Positions 8,838 through 16,866 are shown, counted from the stretch's first letter. The stretch: 64,000 nt of DNA from an uncultured Tateyamaria sp. (GCF_947504105.1 NZ_CANNGP010000009.1:1-64000), one strand, 5' to 3'. The notes: generated by a model not told the origin, from the sequence alone. Made by a program: numbers and translations.

Positions 8838-9665
8838 GTGAGCGGAGAAAAAAGACTTGCTAAACTGAGCTTGTTACTCGTCGGTTGCGGCAAGATGGGA
8901 TCGGCCCTCCTACACGGTTGGTTCGATCAGGAACTTCGACCCAGCCATGTCGATGTGCTCGACCCGAACCCTCCAGATTGGGTCGAAGAGATGGTTCCAC
9001 TTGGGTTGCGTGTTAATCCACCCGACAGGCGTCTTTACGACGTTATCGTCGTTGCGACGAAGCCTCAGTATTTTCTCTCTGCAATTGAGTCGCTTGGTGA
9101 CGTATCTCTTGAGAAGACACTGGTGGTCTCCGTTGCCGCGGGTGTTTCGATTCCACAGATAGAAGAGATGCTTGGCAAACGCGCCGCAATTGTACGCGCA
9201 ATGCCAAACACTCCAGCCGAGATTGGGTGCGGGATGACCTGCGTTGTCGCGAACCGAAGAGGGGCGGGGACGCCTCTAAGTGTCGCCAAGCGCTTGATGG
9301 GGGCGGTTGGTGAGATCGCAGTCTTGAAGAATGAAGAACAGATGCACGCGGTCACAGGCGTCTCTGGGTCTGGGCCGGCGTATATCTTTGCAGTGGCCGA
9401 AGCGATGGAGGCAGGAGCGGTCGCCCAAGGGTTACCTAATGCGTTGGCCCGTAAGTTGGTCATTGAGACCATCCGAGGGGCGGGTCAGTTGATGGCTACA
9501 TCAAAATCCACACCACCCTCCCTTCGCGAAGCTGTGACCTCACCAGGCGGCACAACTGAAGCAGCTTTAAGAACATTGCAGAGACCGCGTGACGGGCTCA
9601 CCACCTTGTTCTGCGACGGTATCGAAGCCGCCACGGATAGGAGTCGTGAGCTTGCAAATACCTGA
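8838..9665 (+). CDS. Pyrroline-5-carboxylate reductase family protein (ProC-like)
   Basis: This 275-residue NAD(P)H-dependent reductase has the Rossmann motif LLVGCGKMGSALLHGW near its N-terminus. It also has the family signature in AMPNTPAEIGCGMTCV and the C-terminal dimer motif with ALRE and SPGGTTEAAL. The GTG at 8838 is used. Because it is the fifth gene of an oxidase-TRAP operon and not in a proline biosynthesis context, it may reduce a cyclic imine made by the oxidase. Candidates are a pyrroline-2-carboxylate from D-proline, or P5C. This is inference; canonical ProC activity is equally possible. Confidence 0.8.
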   Translation: MSGEKRLAKLSLLLVGCGKMGSALLHGWFDQELRPSHVDVLDPNPPDWVEEMVPLGLRVNPPDRRLYDVIVVATKPQYFLSAIESLGDVSLEKTLVVSVAAGVSIPQIEEMLGKRAAIVRAMPNTPAEIGCGMTCVVANRRGAGTPLSVAKRLMGAVGEIAVLKNEEQMHAVTGVSGSGPAYIFAVAEAMEAGAVAQGLPNALARKLVIETIRGAGQLMATSKSTPPSLREAVTSPGGTTEAALRTLQRPRDGLTTLFCDGIEAATDRSRELANT

Positions 9666-9692
9666 TCAATTGATGCGTAGGAGGAAATCCAA

Positions 9693-10103
9693 ATGAAACG
9701 AAATTCGATTCTGGTGCCGGTCTCAGTAAACCAGTTGGACATGGCCTCGAAAGCATTGAACGAGGCTCGTGAGATGCTGGCTGACGGTGGGACGATAACC
9801 GTTCTTAACTCACATGAACCGATCCCCGGACCGGCACGTCACTATCTTGAGAAAGACGCACTCAAGGATCGGGACGCAGAAATCCTAAGCACACTCCAAG
9901 CATTTGTCGGAGAGGATCCCAGATGCAAGATAGAGTTGGTCAGCGGTCGCGCCGGTGTGACGATCGTTGAATTCGCGCGCACGCACAGCACCGATTGTAT
10001 TATTATTTCGTCACACCGGCCTGATCTGTCTGACTATCTGTTGGGTTCGACCGCATCACGTGTCGTCAGACATGCGCAGTGTTCGGTCTTTGTCCTCCGG
10101 TGA
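9693..10103 (+). CDS. Universal stress protein (UspA family)
   Basis: This is a 136-residue single-domain Usp protein. It begins with a beta strand typical of the family (NSILVPVSV) and ends with IIISSHRPDLSDYLLGSTASRVVRHAQCSVFVLR, matching the ATP-binding G-x2-G-x9-G-S/T pattern in part. A ribosome site, GTAGGAGGAA, precedes the ATG. It closes the TRAP operon. Usp proteins are often found inside or beside TRAP operons and can bind the transporter, so a regulatory role is plausible. Confidence 0.85.
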   Translation: MKRNSILVPVSVNQLDMASKALNEAREMLADGGTITVLNSHEPIPGPARHYLEKDALKDRDAEILSTLQAFVGEDPRCKIELVSGRAGVTIVEFARTHSTDCIIISSHRPDLSDYLLGSTASRVVRHAQCSVFVLR

Positions 10104-10305
10104 TAGCTGGTGCACCGGCGTATCTGATCTGATCCATACCGTTCAACCGTTGATGCCATGGGTATCTAGTCGCGTTCGAGAAACAGCGCGATGCCCATGT
10201 GGAGTAGCCCCCTGAAAGTGGTCCAACAACTGGGATAGAACCACGAGATATGCCAATGGAGCAATACCACGCGCTCTACAATCTGGCAGAACTCGTTGAG
10301 CCGGT

Positions 10306-10440
10306 CAGGCGGCACTGTTCTACGAGTTCTCGCTGGAAGATCATGTGCCCCAAGATCACCTGCTGCGCTCGATTGATCGGTTCGTTGATCTGGAAGGTAT
10401 TCGGGCGTATCTCGCAGACTTCTACAGCCACACGAGCCGT
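10306..10440 (+). pseudogene. IS1182-type transposase N-terminal fragment
   Basis: The translation has the N-terminal signature of IS1182-family transposases (FYEFSLEDHVPQDHLLRSIDRF, then YLADFYSHTSR). It stops abruptly at about 10440, where it is fused in frame to an IS66 transposase piece. It has no start codon with a ribosome site and lacks the catalytic core, so it is dead. The 100 bases upstream (from about 10206) may be the 5' flank of the same element. Confidence 0.65.
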
Positions 10441-11285
10441 TCCGGCTGTGAGGCGATTGTCCAATCGCCATTGCCATCACATCCGATTGAACGCGGCAGG
10501 CCAGGACCAGGCCTGTTGGCTCATGTGTTGGTCAGCAAATATGCCGATCACCTGCCGCTCTATCGCCAAAGCCAAATCTATGACCGTGAAGGCATTGATC
10601 TGGATCGTTCCACGATGGCCGATGGGGTTGGCCGTTCAACGGCACTTCTTGAACCTTTAGGGGCTGGGCGCATGCGGATGAATGCTCTGGCTTCAACGGA
10701 TTGTTCGGTGAGGACGAGGCGGATGAGATGGCCTGCATGGCACATGTGCGCCGCAAATTCGTTGATGTCTTCGCGTCCCAGAGCAACGCGACCGTCGAGC
10801 AAGCCATCCGCCGGATCGCGGAACTCTATGCTGTAGAGAAAGAGGCACGCGGCAAACAACCCGAGGAACACATTGCATTGCGCCAAGCGAGGGCCAAGCC
10901 CGTCTTCGATGAGCTCGAAGTCTGGTTGCACGCGCAACTGCCAAAAATATCAGGCAAGTCACCATTGGCTTAGGCCATCCGCTACGCCCTTGGCCGGATG
11001 CCGAAAGCGCGGCCATACCTTAAGCATGGCTATCTGGAACTCGACAACAACACAGCCGAACGTGCCGTGAAACCTGTAGCCACCAGCCGGAAAAACTGGA
11101 CGTTCGCAGGTTCCGAAGGTGGTGGAAAAGCCATGGCCATCGCATTCACCCTGATCGAAACCGCCAAACTGAACGACGTTGATCCCCAAGCCTGGCTCAC
11201 GTGGGTCCTGGGCCAAATCGCCGATCACAAGATCACACGTTTCGACGAACTCCTCCCCTGGCGTTACGCTGCAAAAGCAGCGTAA
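10441..11285 (+). pseudogene. IS66-type transposase (TnpC) remnant
   Basis: Two blocks of an IS66 TnpC remain: an N-terminal/central block (IERGRPGPGLLAHVLVSKYA to MADGVGRS) and a C-terminal block (GLFGEDEADEMACMAHVRRK to [10 protein letters not shown]). Between them at about 10660-10670 a stretch of the catalytic region is missing and the frame shifts. The C-terminal block also has a TAG stop at 10971-10973, where homologs continue into AIRYALGRM. The element is therefore inactive. Sequence after 11285 to about 11340 may hold its right end. Confidence 0.8.
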
Positions 11286-11502
11286 CAAGACCACTTCCGG
11301 GACGATAGGGCGGGTTCAACGGACGGGCACCCTTAATCCGTGCGTTTGACTGATATTCTGAGCCTGTTGCCGAAGTCTCCCGGATCATGTACTCAGGCTG
11401 ATTGATTTTGGATCGGTAGCCCACCGGGCTGCGGCGGGCCATAAGCCCCCGCCCGGTATAAGCGTAAGTGTGCCATGCAGTATGAGCAAAAGCGAATTTG
11501 CG

Positions 11503-12126
11503 TCAGCTCGTGCCGCTGAGGAGCATGTAAACTGCAGCGGCTCCAAAGAAAGACGCAAAGACTGCTTCAAAGCCTCGACGACCCTTCAGATACATGCCGG
11601 TCATTGTCTGACTAGAAAAGAGCAGTGCGTAGGTCGTAACAATCGTGAAGTTAATGGCGACACAGGTGCCAATGATCCAAAGGATCGAATGCACGTTACC
11701 GCCGGGTCTCATACCTATGGCAATAATGGAACCCCAAAATATCACAGCTTTGGGGTTTGTGAGGTGTATAAATGCACCCAAGCTCCAAGCCGCCACATGG
11801 GAGGCGACACCAGTATCTTTGACTTCTATTTCCTTTGCACGGGTCGCAGATCGTGCGGATTTAGAACTGAGCCAGAGCAAGTAACCTGCGCCAGCGTAAC
11901 GAATAATTTCCACTAACCATTGGTTGGTGGCAAGGATCGCACCGAAGCCTAATGCCGCGAAAATTGCCCAAGACATTGAGCCTGTGGTGACACCCCATGC
12001 GAGTGCGAGGCCCAAGCTTCGGGTTCTCTGCATCGAGGTGCCTGCGATCGCGAGCGTCGCTGGTCCGGGTGTTAATCCTCCCAAAAGCGAAGCACCTATA
12101 ACAATCCAGAAGTTCACGTATTCCAT
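11503..12126 (-). CDS. LysE/RhtB-type amino acid exporter
   Basis: This 207-residue inner-membrane protein has about six transmembrane segments. It carries the family N-terminal motif GGLTPGPATLAIAGTSMQRTRSLGLALAWG and the central ALGAFIHLTNPKAVIFWGS-like block (here SLGAFIHLTNPKAVIFWG). LysE-family carriers export amino acids, short peptides or analogues. It is the last gene of the minus-strand radical SAM cluster, 69 bases after the aminopeptidase, with an AAGGTG ribosome site. In this context it is the likely exporter of the finished small product, or of a toxic amino acid derivative released by the aminopeptidase. Confidence 0.8.
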   Translation of the reverse strand: MEYVNFWIVIGASLLGGLTPGPATLAIAGTSMQRTRSLGLALAWGVTTGSMSWAIFAALGFGAILATNQWLVEIIRYAGAGYLLWLSSKSARSATRAKEIEVKDTGVASHVAAWSLGAFIHLTNPKAVIFWGSIIAIGMRPGGNVHSILWIIGTCVAINFTIVTTYALLFSSQTMTGMYLKGRRGFEAVFASFFGAAAVYMLLSGTS

Positions 12127-12195
12127 CGGGCACCTTCAAATCTGGTACATACGACATCAGTGATGCTATGGATGATATAGTCGACTTTCATTGCA

Positions 12196-13665
12196 CTAAG
12201 CCGGTTTTTCCGTTCGCATAAGATCTAATAGCGTTAAAACGCCAGCGCCGCTCGCCCAACCGGGGCTTTCAGCAGTGCGTCTTGTGTTCATGCCGTTAGA
12301 CCCAATGTCCATATGGATCCACGGTATCGAGCCAGCGAACTCTCGCAGAAACAACGCTGCTGTGATCGCTCCTGGCCCTTCGTAGCTGAAGTGCTTTAAG
12401 TCAGCACTTTCACTCTTCAGATGGGTCAGATAGCAGTCATCCAAGGGCATTTCCCAGACTTTCTCGCCTGCCACATGAGCACTCGCACGCAGAGATTCGC
12501 TCAACGCACGATCGTTTGAGAAGAAACCGGCGATATCATTGCCAAGGGCGGACAGCATCGTTCCCGTCAGGGTGCCAATGTCGATCATCGCTCGTGGCGG
12601 ACTGTTGGCTGAGACCCAACTCATGATATCTGCCAAGATCAAGCGACCCTCGGCGTCCGTATTAGTGACCTCAACAGTCGTGCCATTACACATAGTCAAA
12701 ACGTCAGCTGGTCGAAACGCATTCGATCCAACAACATTTTCTGCGACACCGATATAGGCGGATACGTTCCCCTTGGATTCGGTGATCGCAGCCGCCAAGA
12801 CTGCGCCAACTGCAATAGCCCCGCCTGCCATGTCGCCCTTCATCTCATCCATCCCTTTCCCGGGTTGGATGCATAGGCCACCCGCATCAAATGTGACTGC
12901 CTTGCCAATAAGTGAGATTAGGTCGGGTTTTTCGCCTTCTGGCTTCCAGCGGAGCACGATCATACGCGAGGGCTCACAGGAAGCCCGGCCTACTGCGACA
13001 AACGCTCTAAGACCGAGTTCAGTTAGCTGCCTCTCGTTGTAGACCTGAATATCGAGATCAGGGATAGCAGCTGCCTTCTCTGCAACAGCTCTCTCAAAAC
13101 CGGCAGGTGACAGGATATTTGGCGGCGCAGAAATGAGGTCTCGGACAAAGTGAACAATTTCAGCGATGAGACAGGCGCGCTTAACAGCGTTACGGTCAAC
13201 ATTGGAATGATGGGGGAGTGCGACGCTAATGCAAGGAATGGATCCATCATCCATCGAAGTAACCTTGGTCTGCCTGTACAAACCAAGAAAGAGACCAAGG
13301 AAGAAGGAAAATGTGCCATCATGATGATGTTCAAACTCGTTGACCAGTCCTGAGTTCAAGGCGATCTCGCAATCCTCAACCCTCTTTAGGATGGTTTCTG
13401 CACAGTTAGCCCCGAGACGACGCAACATGTCCGTGTCATCGTCACCTGCGATTGTGACAAAGGTATAAGTTGAAAGGCACGTTTCGTCGGGAACAGAAAT
13501 GTCTTTCGCCGTTGTTTGACTAAAGTTCAGATTTGCTAACGGAAGAATTTCTGCGATTGATGAGCCATTATGAAGGTCTGCAAACTCATGTCCAGATGAC
13601 GGCATGTGCAGCGGTACAATAGTTGTATGTGCGACGTCGCAAGGTGCGAACGAAATGTTCATCAT
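12196..13665 (-). CDS. Leucyl aminopeptidase family protein (peptidase M17)
   Basis: This 489-residue protein has a complete M17 catalytic domain. It shows GKAVTFDAGGL (K255, D260), MDEMKGDMAGGA (K276, D278) and the signature NTDAEGRL (D337, E339, R341), which supply two zinc ions and the bicarbonate site. The less conserved N-terminal half is the usual M17 domain. Its ATG overlaps the oxygenase stop as TAATG, so the two are translationally coupled. As a cluster member it should remove the leader or trim modified core pieces down from the N-terminus. This differs from the C39 or S8/S41 proteases of many RiPP clusters. A housekeeping role is less likely because of the coupling. Confidence 0.85.
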   Translation of the reverse strand: MMNISFAPCDVAHTTIVPLHMPSSGHEFADLHNGSSIAEILPLANLNFSQTTAKDISVPDETCLSTYTFVTIAGDDDTDMLRRLGANCAETILKRVEDCEIALNSGLVNEFEHHHDGTFSFFLGLFLGLYRQTKVTSMDDGSIPCISVALPHHSNVDRNAVKRACLIAEIVHFVRDLISAPPNILSPAGFERAVAEKAAAIPDLDIQVYNERQLTELGLRAFVAVGRASCEPSRMIVLRWKPEGEKPDLISLIGKAVTFDAGGLCIQPGKGMDEMKGDMAGGAIAVGAVLAAAITESKGNVSAYIGVAENVVGSNAFRPADVLTMCNGTTVEVTNTDAEGRLILADIMSWVSANSPPRAMIDIGTLTGTMLSALGNDIAGFFSNDRALSESLRASAHVAGEKVWEMPLDDCYLTHLKSESADLKHFSYEGPGAITAALFLREFAGSIPWIHMDIGSNGMNTRRTAESPGWASGAGVLTLLDLMRTEKPA

Positions 13666-14636
13666 TATTGTATTACTCCATATGCTCGAGGGTTAGTGTA
13701 CCGCGACGTCTGCCCATACCCTGGTGTGAACATTGCTGGGTCGAACCCTGGTGATGGCTCCGCAGCGTCCACGACAGAAATGACGAGAATGTCGCGGTGG
13801 CGACTTGGCGCGGGAAGGCCGGCGCGATGCAAGCAAAGCTGCGTGTTTCCTACAAGTATACTACCTACTGGACCAACATGTTGTATCCAACGCGCATCTG
13901 GAAAATTGTCTTGAACCTCAAAATCTGCGTCCTCCCGTCCGTTAAATTCTTCTGACGAGAGCGCTTGTGCAGTATCTTTTCTTGAAAGGATCGAGAAGGG
14001 CCCATCGTCAAGTGTGACATCGCTGATATTGATAAATACCTTATGCAAATCACTGCGTCGTTGATCGCAATGCCACCAATTCGCATATACCTCGAAGTTG
14101 GCTTTCGGGGGTGGAGCAATCGTGCGGTAGCATTCGATGTCGACAATACGGACGCTGTTGCCAACACAACCTTCAATGACCGGCCAGAACTTCGCGTTCA
14201 AAATTTTCGGCAGTCCCGGCAGGTTTTCGGGATTTTCTATCCTTCTCCCAACTTCGCAGCATGGGAAGCGTTCACCAAGTAAATCCAGGTTGTCCCCGTG
14301 AGGTTCGGATAACGAAGGGTCCGCAACTGCAGACTGAAAGCCCGCTTGTAGCTCCTTCAAAGACCTTGCATCATGCTCAACGCACACGGTGCCATAGCCC
14401 AAACGTTTGTAATGCCTTGCTTGGTCAAGCTCAGCAGGTTTTTGACGGAGGCGAACGTATGACCCGTTCAGCCTCCCCAATATGTTCAGGGTTGCCGGTG
14501 TCGTGTTGCCGAAAACCTGGCGTCCAAGCTTGACGTCTTGATACCCCAGCCAGTTTGCCAACTTGGCTCCTAGGTACTTATCAAGTCCCGTGCGGTAATA
14601 TTCGTTTCCAGAGCTGTGTTGTTTGAATCTTCCCAT
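13665..14636 (-). CDS. 2-oxoglutarate/Fe(II)-dependent oxygenase, phytanoyl-CoA dioxygenase-like
   Basis: This 323-residue protein shows the facial triad of a PhyH-like 2OG oxygenase: H189-x-D191 in NWWHCDQRRSD, distal H270 in NTQLCLHRAG, and R279 or R281 to hold 2-oxoglutarate. The core between them (FINISDVTLDDGPFSIL) is the usual double-stranded beta-helix strand pattern. The ATG at 14636 lies 4 bases after the maturase stop; a longer frame from 14690 would overlap the maturase. It probably hydroxylates, desaturates or otherwise oxidises the modified peptide. Oxygenases of this class are known partners of some cyclophane-forming radical SAM systems. The substrate is inferred from position only. 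Confidence 0.8.
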   Translation of the reverse strand: MGRFKQHSSGNEYYRTGLDKYLGAKLANWLGYQDVKLGRQVFGNTTPATLNILGRLNGSYVRLRQKPAELDQARHYKRLGYGTVCVEHDARSLKELQAGFQSAVADPSLSEPHGDNLDLLGERFPCCEVGRRIENPENLPGLPKILNAKFWPVIEGCVGNSVRIVDIECYRTIAPPPKANFEVYANWWHCDQRRSDLHKVFINISDVTLDDGPFSILSRKDTAQALSSEEFNGREDADFEVQDNFPDARWIQHVGPVGSILVGNTQLCLHRAGLPAPSRHRDILVISVVDAAEPSPGFDPAMFTPGYGQTSRYTNPRAYGVIQ

Positions 14637-14640
14637 AGCC

Positions 14641-15789
14641 TTATGTTGAAGCTTCCAAAACTTGTTGCCGCCTGCGAACCGCGTCATCAACGTGCGTTAC
14701 CAGCTTGAGAATGTCGCGACAGTAGACATTCGGGTTACGGAAACCCTTGGACAAAGAAAACCGTCCCGCCAAATCTCCACCGTTACACACGTGTGAGATC
14801 GCGCAACTTTCACAGACTGGCGCGATACTATCTGCTCCAAGGTCGACGAGGTAGGAATTGACGAGATCATAAGCGTCGTCTAAGCTATCCGTCGTGATGT
14901 TCAAACCAAGGTTGGTCAAACCATCTGCTGTCACTTTCAGCGCGTCGCCTATTTCGAGCGCGCCGTCTGTCTCAACTACAACTATGTTGCGCCCACTTTC
15001 CCCAAAGCTTTCTGTCGATGAGGCTCCACCATTCAAAAGATGAATAAGGGATTCAAAAACGACGACACGTACAGATGCCTCACTCTGGCTCCAACGCTTG
15101 AATGCCTCAATCAGCCAATCGCCCACTGATGTCTCTGGAGAGTCGGGCTCTTTCCAAGGCGGGTGATCATCGTGGGTGTATAGAGGAAATAAGAAATTGA
15201 GTGCAGGAGGATGAAATTTCGTTAGGTAGTCGAATGTGGCTGTTGCATCAGATGCCGGATCGAGAACACACAAGAACCCACTAAATGCGTCTGGGTGATG
15301 ATCCATCAGGATCCCCACCCCTTCTTCAACGCGGCTTGCTGAGCCCAAACCTCTATGGTCCAGCCGAGCCTTGTCATTGACATCAGGTGTTCCATCGAGG
15401 CTAACGCCCACCCCGACGCCGTATTCCGCCAGAATGCCGCAGTTTACCTTGTTGAGCAGAGTTCCATTGGTCTGAATAGTGAGAGAGACATCGATACCGG
15501 TTTCCGCAAATGTCGCTCTGATAAGCGAACAAAAACGCCGGAGTACTTCATTGCCGATCAAAAGCGGTTCCCCGCCATGAAGGGCGATGTGTATCCTAGG
15601 AAGCTGCTTCTTCTCAGCGTACGCCCTTATTTCCTCGATGGTGCGTTCGAATGTGTAAAGATCCATCTTTTTTGGCTTTTTACGCCACGTGGTGTCTGAC
15701 TTGTTGTACATGTAGCAGTACGTACAATTCAGGTTGCACCGGCTATGTATCTTGAGGACGAATCCATTGAATGCTTTGACGGGAGTCAT
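14641..15789 (-). CDS. Radical SAM/SPASM peptide maturase, FxsB/cyclophane-forming type
   Basis: This 382-residue protein has the CxxxCxxC cluster motif at C18, C22 and C25, followed by the YMYNKSDTTWRKKP segment typical of FxsB-like maturases. It also has the GGEP motif (LHGGEPLLI) and a C-terminal SPASM region with C326, C329, C335 and C357 for auxiliary Fe-S clusters. Relatives in this subgroup build C-C cross-links between an aromatic ring and the beta-carbon two residues later (three-residue cyclophanes, triceptides); some act on histidine motifs. Here the neighbouring precursor offers repeated H-A-R motifs. The ATG at 15789 has CGGAGA upstream. The FxsB-like assignment is by motif reading; the exact subfamily needs a profile search. 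Confidence 0.85.
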   Translation of the reverse strand: MTPVKAFNGFVLKIHSRCNLNCTYCYMYNKSDTTWRKKPKKMDLYTFERTIEEIRAYAEKKQLPRIHIALHGGEPLLIGNEVLRRFCSLIRATFAETGIDVSLTIQTNGTLLNKVNCGILAEYGVGVGVSLDGTPDVNDKARLDHRGLGSASRVEEGVGILMDHHPDAFSGFLCVLDPASDATATFDYLTKFHPPALNFLFPLYTHDDHPPWKEPDSPETSVGDWLIEAFKRWSQSEASVRVVVFESLIHLLNGGASSTESFGESGRNIVVVETDGALEIGDALKVTADGLTNLGLNITTDSLDDAYDLVNSYLVDLGADSIAPVCESCAISHVCNGGDLAGRFSLSKGFRNPNVYCRDILKLVTHVDDAVRRRQQVLEAST

Positions 15790-15820
15790 GGCTTACATAT
15801 CTCCGCTACAGTTAAATTAA

Positions 15821-15846
15821 AGAAGGGGAGATGCTTCCACCTCCCC
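15821..15846 (-). terminator. Stem-loop between precursor and maturase genes (attenuator)
   Basis: On the minus strand an 8-bp stem (GGGGAGGT pairing with ATCTCCCC, one G-U) encloses a short loop and is followed by the U-rich TTCTTTAATTT. It lies in the 66-base gap between the precursor stop and the maturase start. It probably terminates most transcripts, giving more precursor than enzyme. Confidence 0.6.
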
Positions 15847-15855
15847 GACCATCTT

Positions 15856-16056
15856 TTAGTCTAACGAACGTGCATGCCCTTCAGTTTGCAGCGAAAAAGC
15901 ATGTCCGGCGAGCGAACGCGCATGGCCAGCTTCAATTAACCGTGCGGATCCCGCTTCGAGAGAGCGCGCGTGCGCTTCCGGTTTACTCAGACTGCGGGCA
16001 TGTCCGGTGTCGGAAAATCCGGTTCCCGCAATAGCAGTGTCAAGGTTTGTGTACAT
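15856..16056 (-). CDS. Multi-core RiPP precursor peptide with HARSL repeats
   Basis: This 66-residue peptide has an 18-residue leader (MYTNLDTAIAGTGFSDTG) and then repeats: HARSL at residues 19-23, 29-33, 45-49 and 61-65, HAFSL at 52-56, and a degenerate SARLI at 37-41. Spacers are short and rich in G, A, E. The start at 16056 is set by a strong TAAGGAGT ribosome site; an open frame runs on to 16155 but has no ribosome site. It is directly upstream of the radical SAM maturase on the same strand. The repeated H-A-R triplet is the expected substrate for ring-to-beta-carbon cross-linking. No named family is recognised. Confidence 0.8.
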   Translation of the reverse strand: MYTNLDTAIAGTGFSDTGHARSLSKPEAHARSLEAGSARLIEAGHARSLAGHAFSLQTEGHARSLD

Positions 16057-16300
16057 TGTATTACTCCTTATTGGGAAGAAAAGGAGCCATCGATGACACA
16101 ACCAAAGATAGCATTCAAGCATTCGATTCTCTACGTTTGGCTTCTTTGGTCGCAACTTTTCGCCGGTTTTTTGCGAAACTGTCTAGTTTGCCTGGCATTT
16201 AATCATGTTTCACTGATTGACACTCTTTGGTGTCCATCAATTAAGCAGTTCTTAGAAAAAACGTGTAATGACTGTCGAATGGTAAAGCTATTCGACCGTC
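16057..16300 (-). promoter_or_regulatory. Upstream region of the RiPP cluster
   Basis: These 244 bases must carry the cluster promoter. No clear -35/-10 pair stands out. Two inverted repeats are visible: TTTCGC/GCGAAA at 16158-16163 and 16173-16178, and a perfect 7-bp GTCGAAT/ATTCGAC at 16274-16280 and 16290-16296. Either could be an operator or a hairpin; the second sits at the edge of the IS3 fragment. Confidence 0.4.
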
Positions 16301-16608
16301 AATCACAAGAAGGTCGAGCGGCTCTGGCGGGAAGAGGGATTACAGCTTCCGCAGCGCCACAAGAAGCGCAAGCGGCTCTACCACAAGGACAGCTCGATCA
16401 TCCGATTGAGGCCAACGCATCCGAACCACGTCTGGGCCATCGACTTCGTCCACGACAAGCTCAGCAATGGGCGCAGTTACAAGATGCTGACGGTTCTCGA
16501 TGAGTTCACGCGGCAGGCCTTGGCTGTTGTGGTCCGCACAAAGATGGGTGCCGACGATGTTCTCGAAGCACTCTATCCGCTCCTGCTGCGCCACGGTTCC
16601 CCAGAGTA
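16301..16608 (+). pseudogene. IS3-family transposase OrfB fragment
   Basis: The translation contains KKRKRLYHKDSSIIRLRP and PNHVWAIDFVHDKLSNGR, which holds the first DDE aspartate, then LTVLDEFTRQALAV, all typical of IS3-family OrfB. It starts inside the protein and breaks off at about 16608 in ...LLRHGSPEY, just before the second aspartate block. It is joined in frame to an integrase tail. It has no function. Confidence 0.8.
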
Positions 16609-16804
16609 TACACGCGGAACCGCCGCAACTCGTTTGCTTAACGCAGGCCTGACACTTGCTGAGATCGCCAATTACATGGGGTGGTCTGTCCGCTATGCCG
16701 CTCAGGTCATCGAGTACTACGCGACTGTTTCGCCAAGTGAATCTGAGGCGGTTTTGGCCAAGCTAGAAGCCGCAGTGGAGCGAGAAAATGCGCTTTACTT
16801 GTAA
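16609..16804 (+). pseudogene. Tyrosine recombinase C-terminal remnant
   Basis: About 65 residues match the C-terminal end of a phage-type tyrosine integrase: RGTAATRLLNAG, then EIANYMGWS (the usual LGH box, with W for H), then the YY motif holding the nucleophile (VIEYYA). The catalytic arginine region is lost upstream, where an IS3 fragment is fused. Its end lies 63 bases from the partial tRNA-Cys copy at 16867. An intact integrase at 26471-27487 has the same placement relative to the real tRNA, so this is the relic of an earlier island at the site. Confidence 0.75.
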
Positions 16805-16866
16805 ACGCTATTGTAAATGCCCCCGAGGGGGCAAAGAGAGGAGACAGCTAAGTGCTTGAAATTAAA

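Noticed and set aside
15856-16155. Longer version of the RiPP precursor starting at 16155
   Set aside because: The extra 33 residues have no ribosome site, while the ATG at 16056 has a strong one; the extra residues resemble untranslated upstream DNA.
15970-16503. Plus-strand open frame over the precursor and IS3 fragment
   Set aside because: It is antisense to the repeat peptide and then reads the wrong frame of the IS3 transposase.
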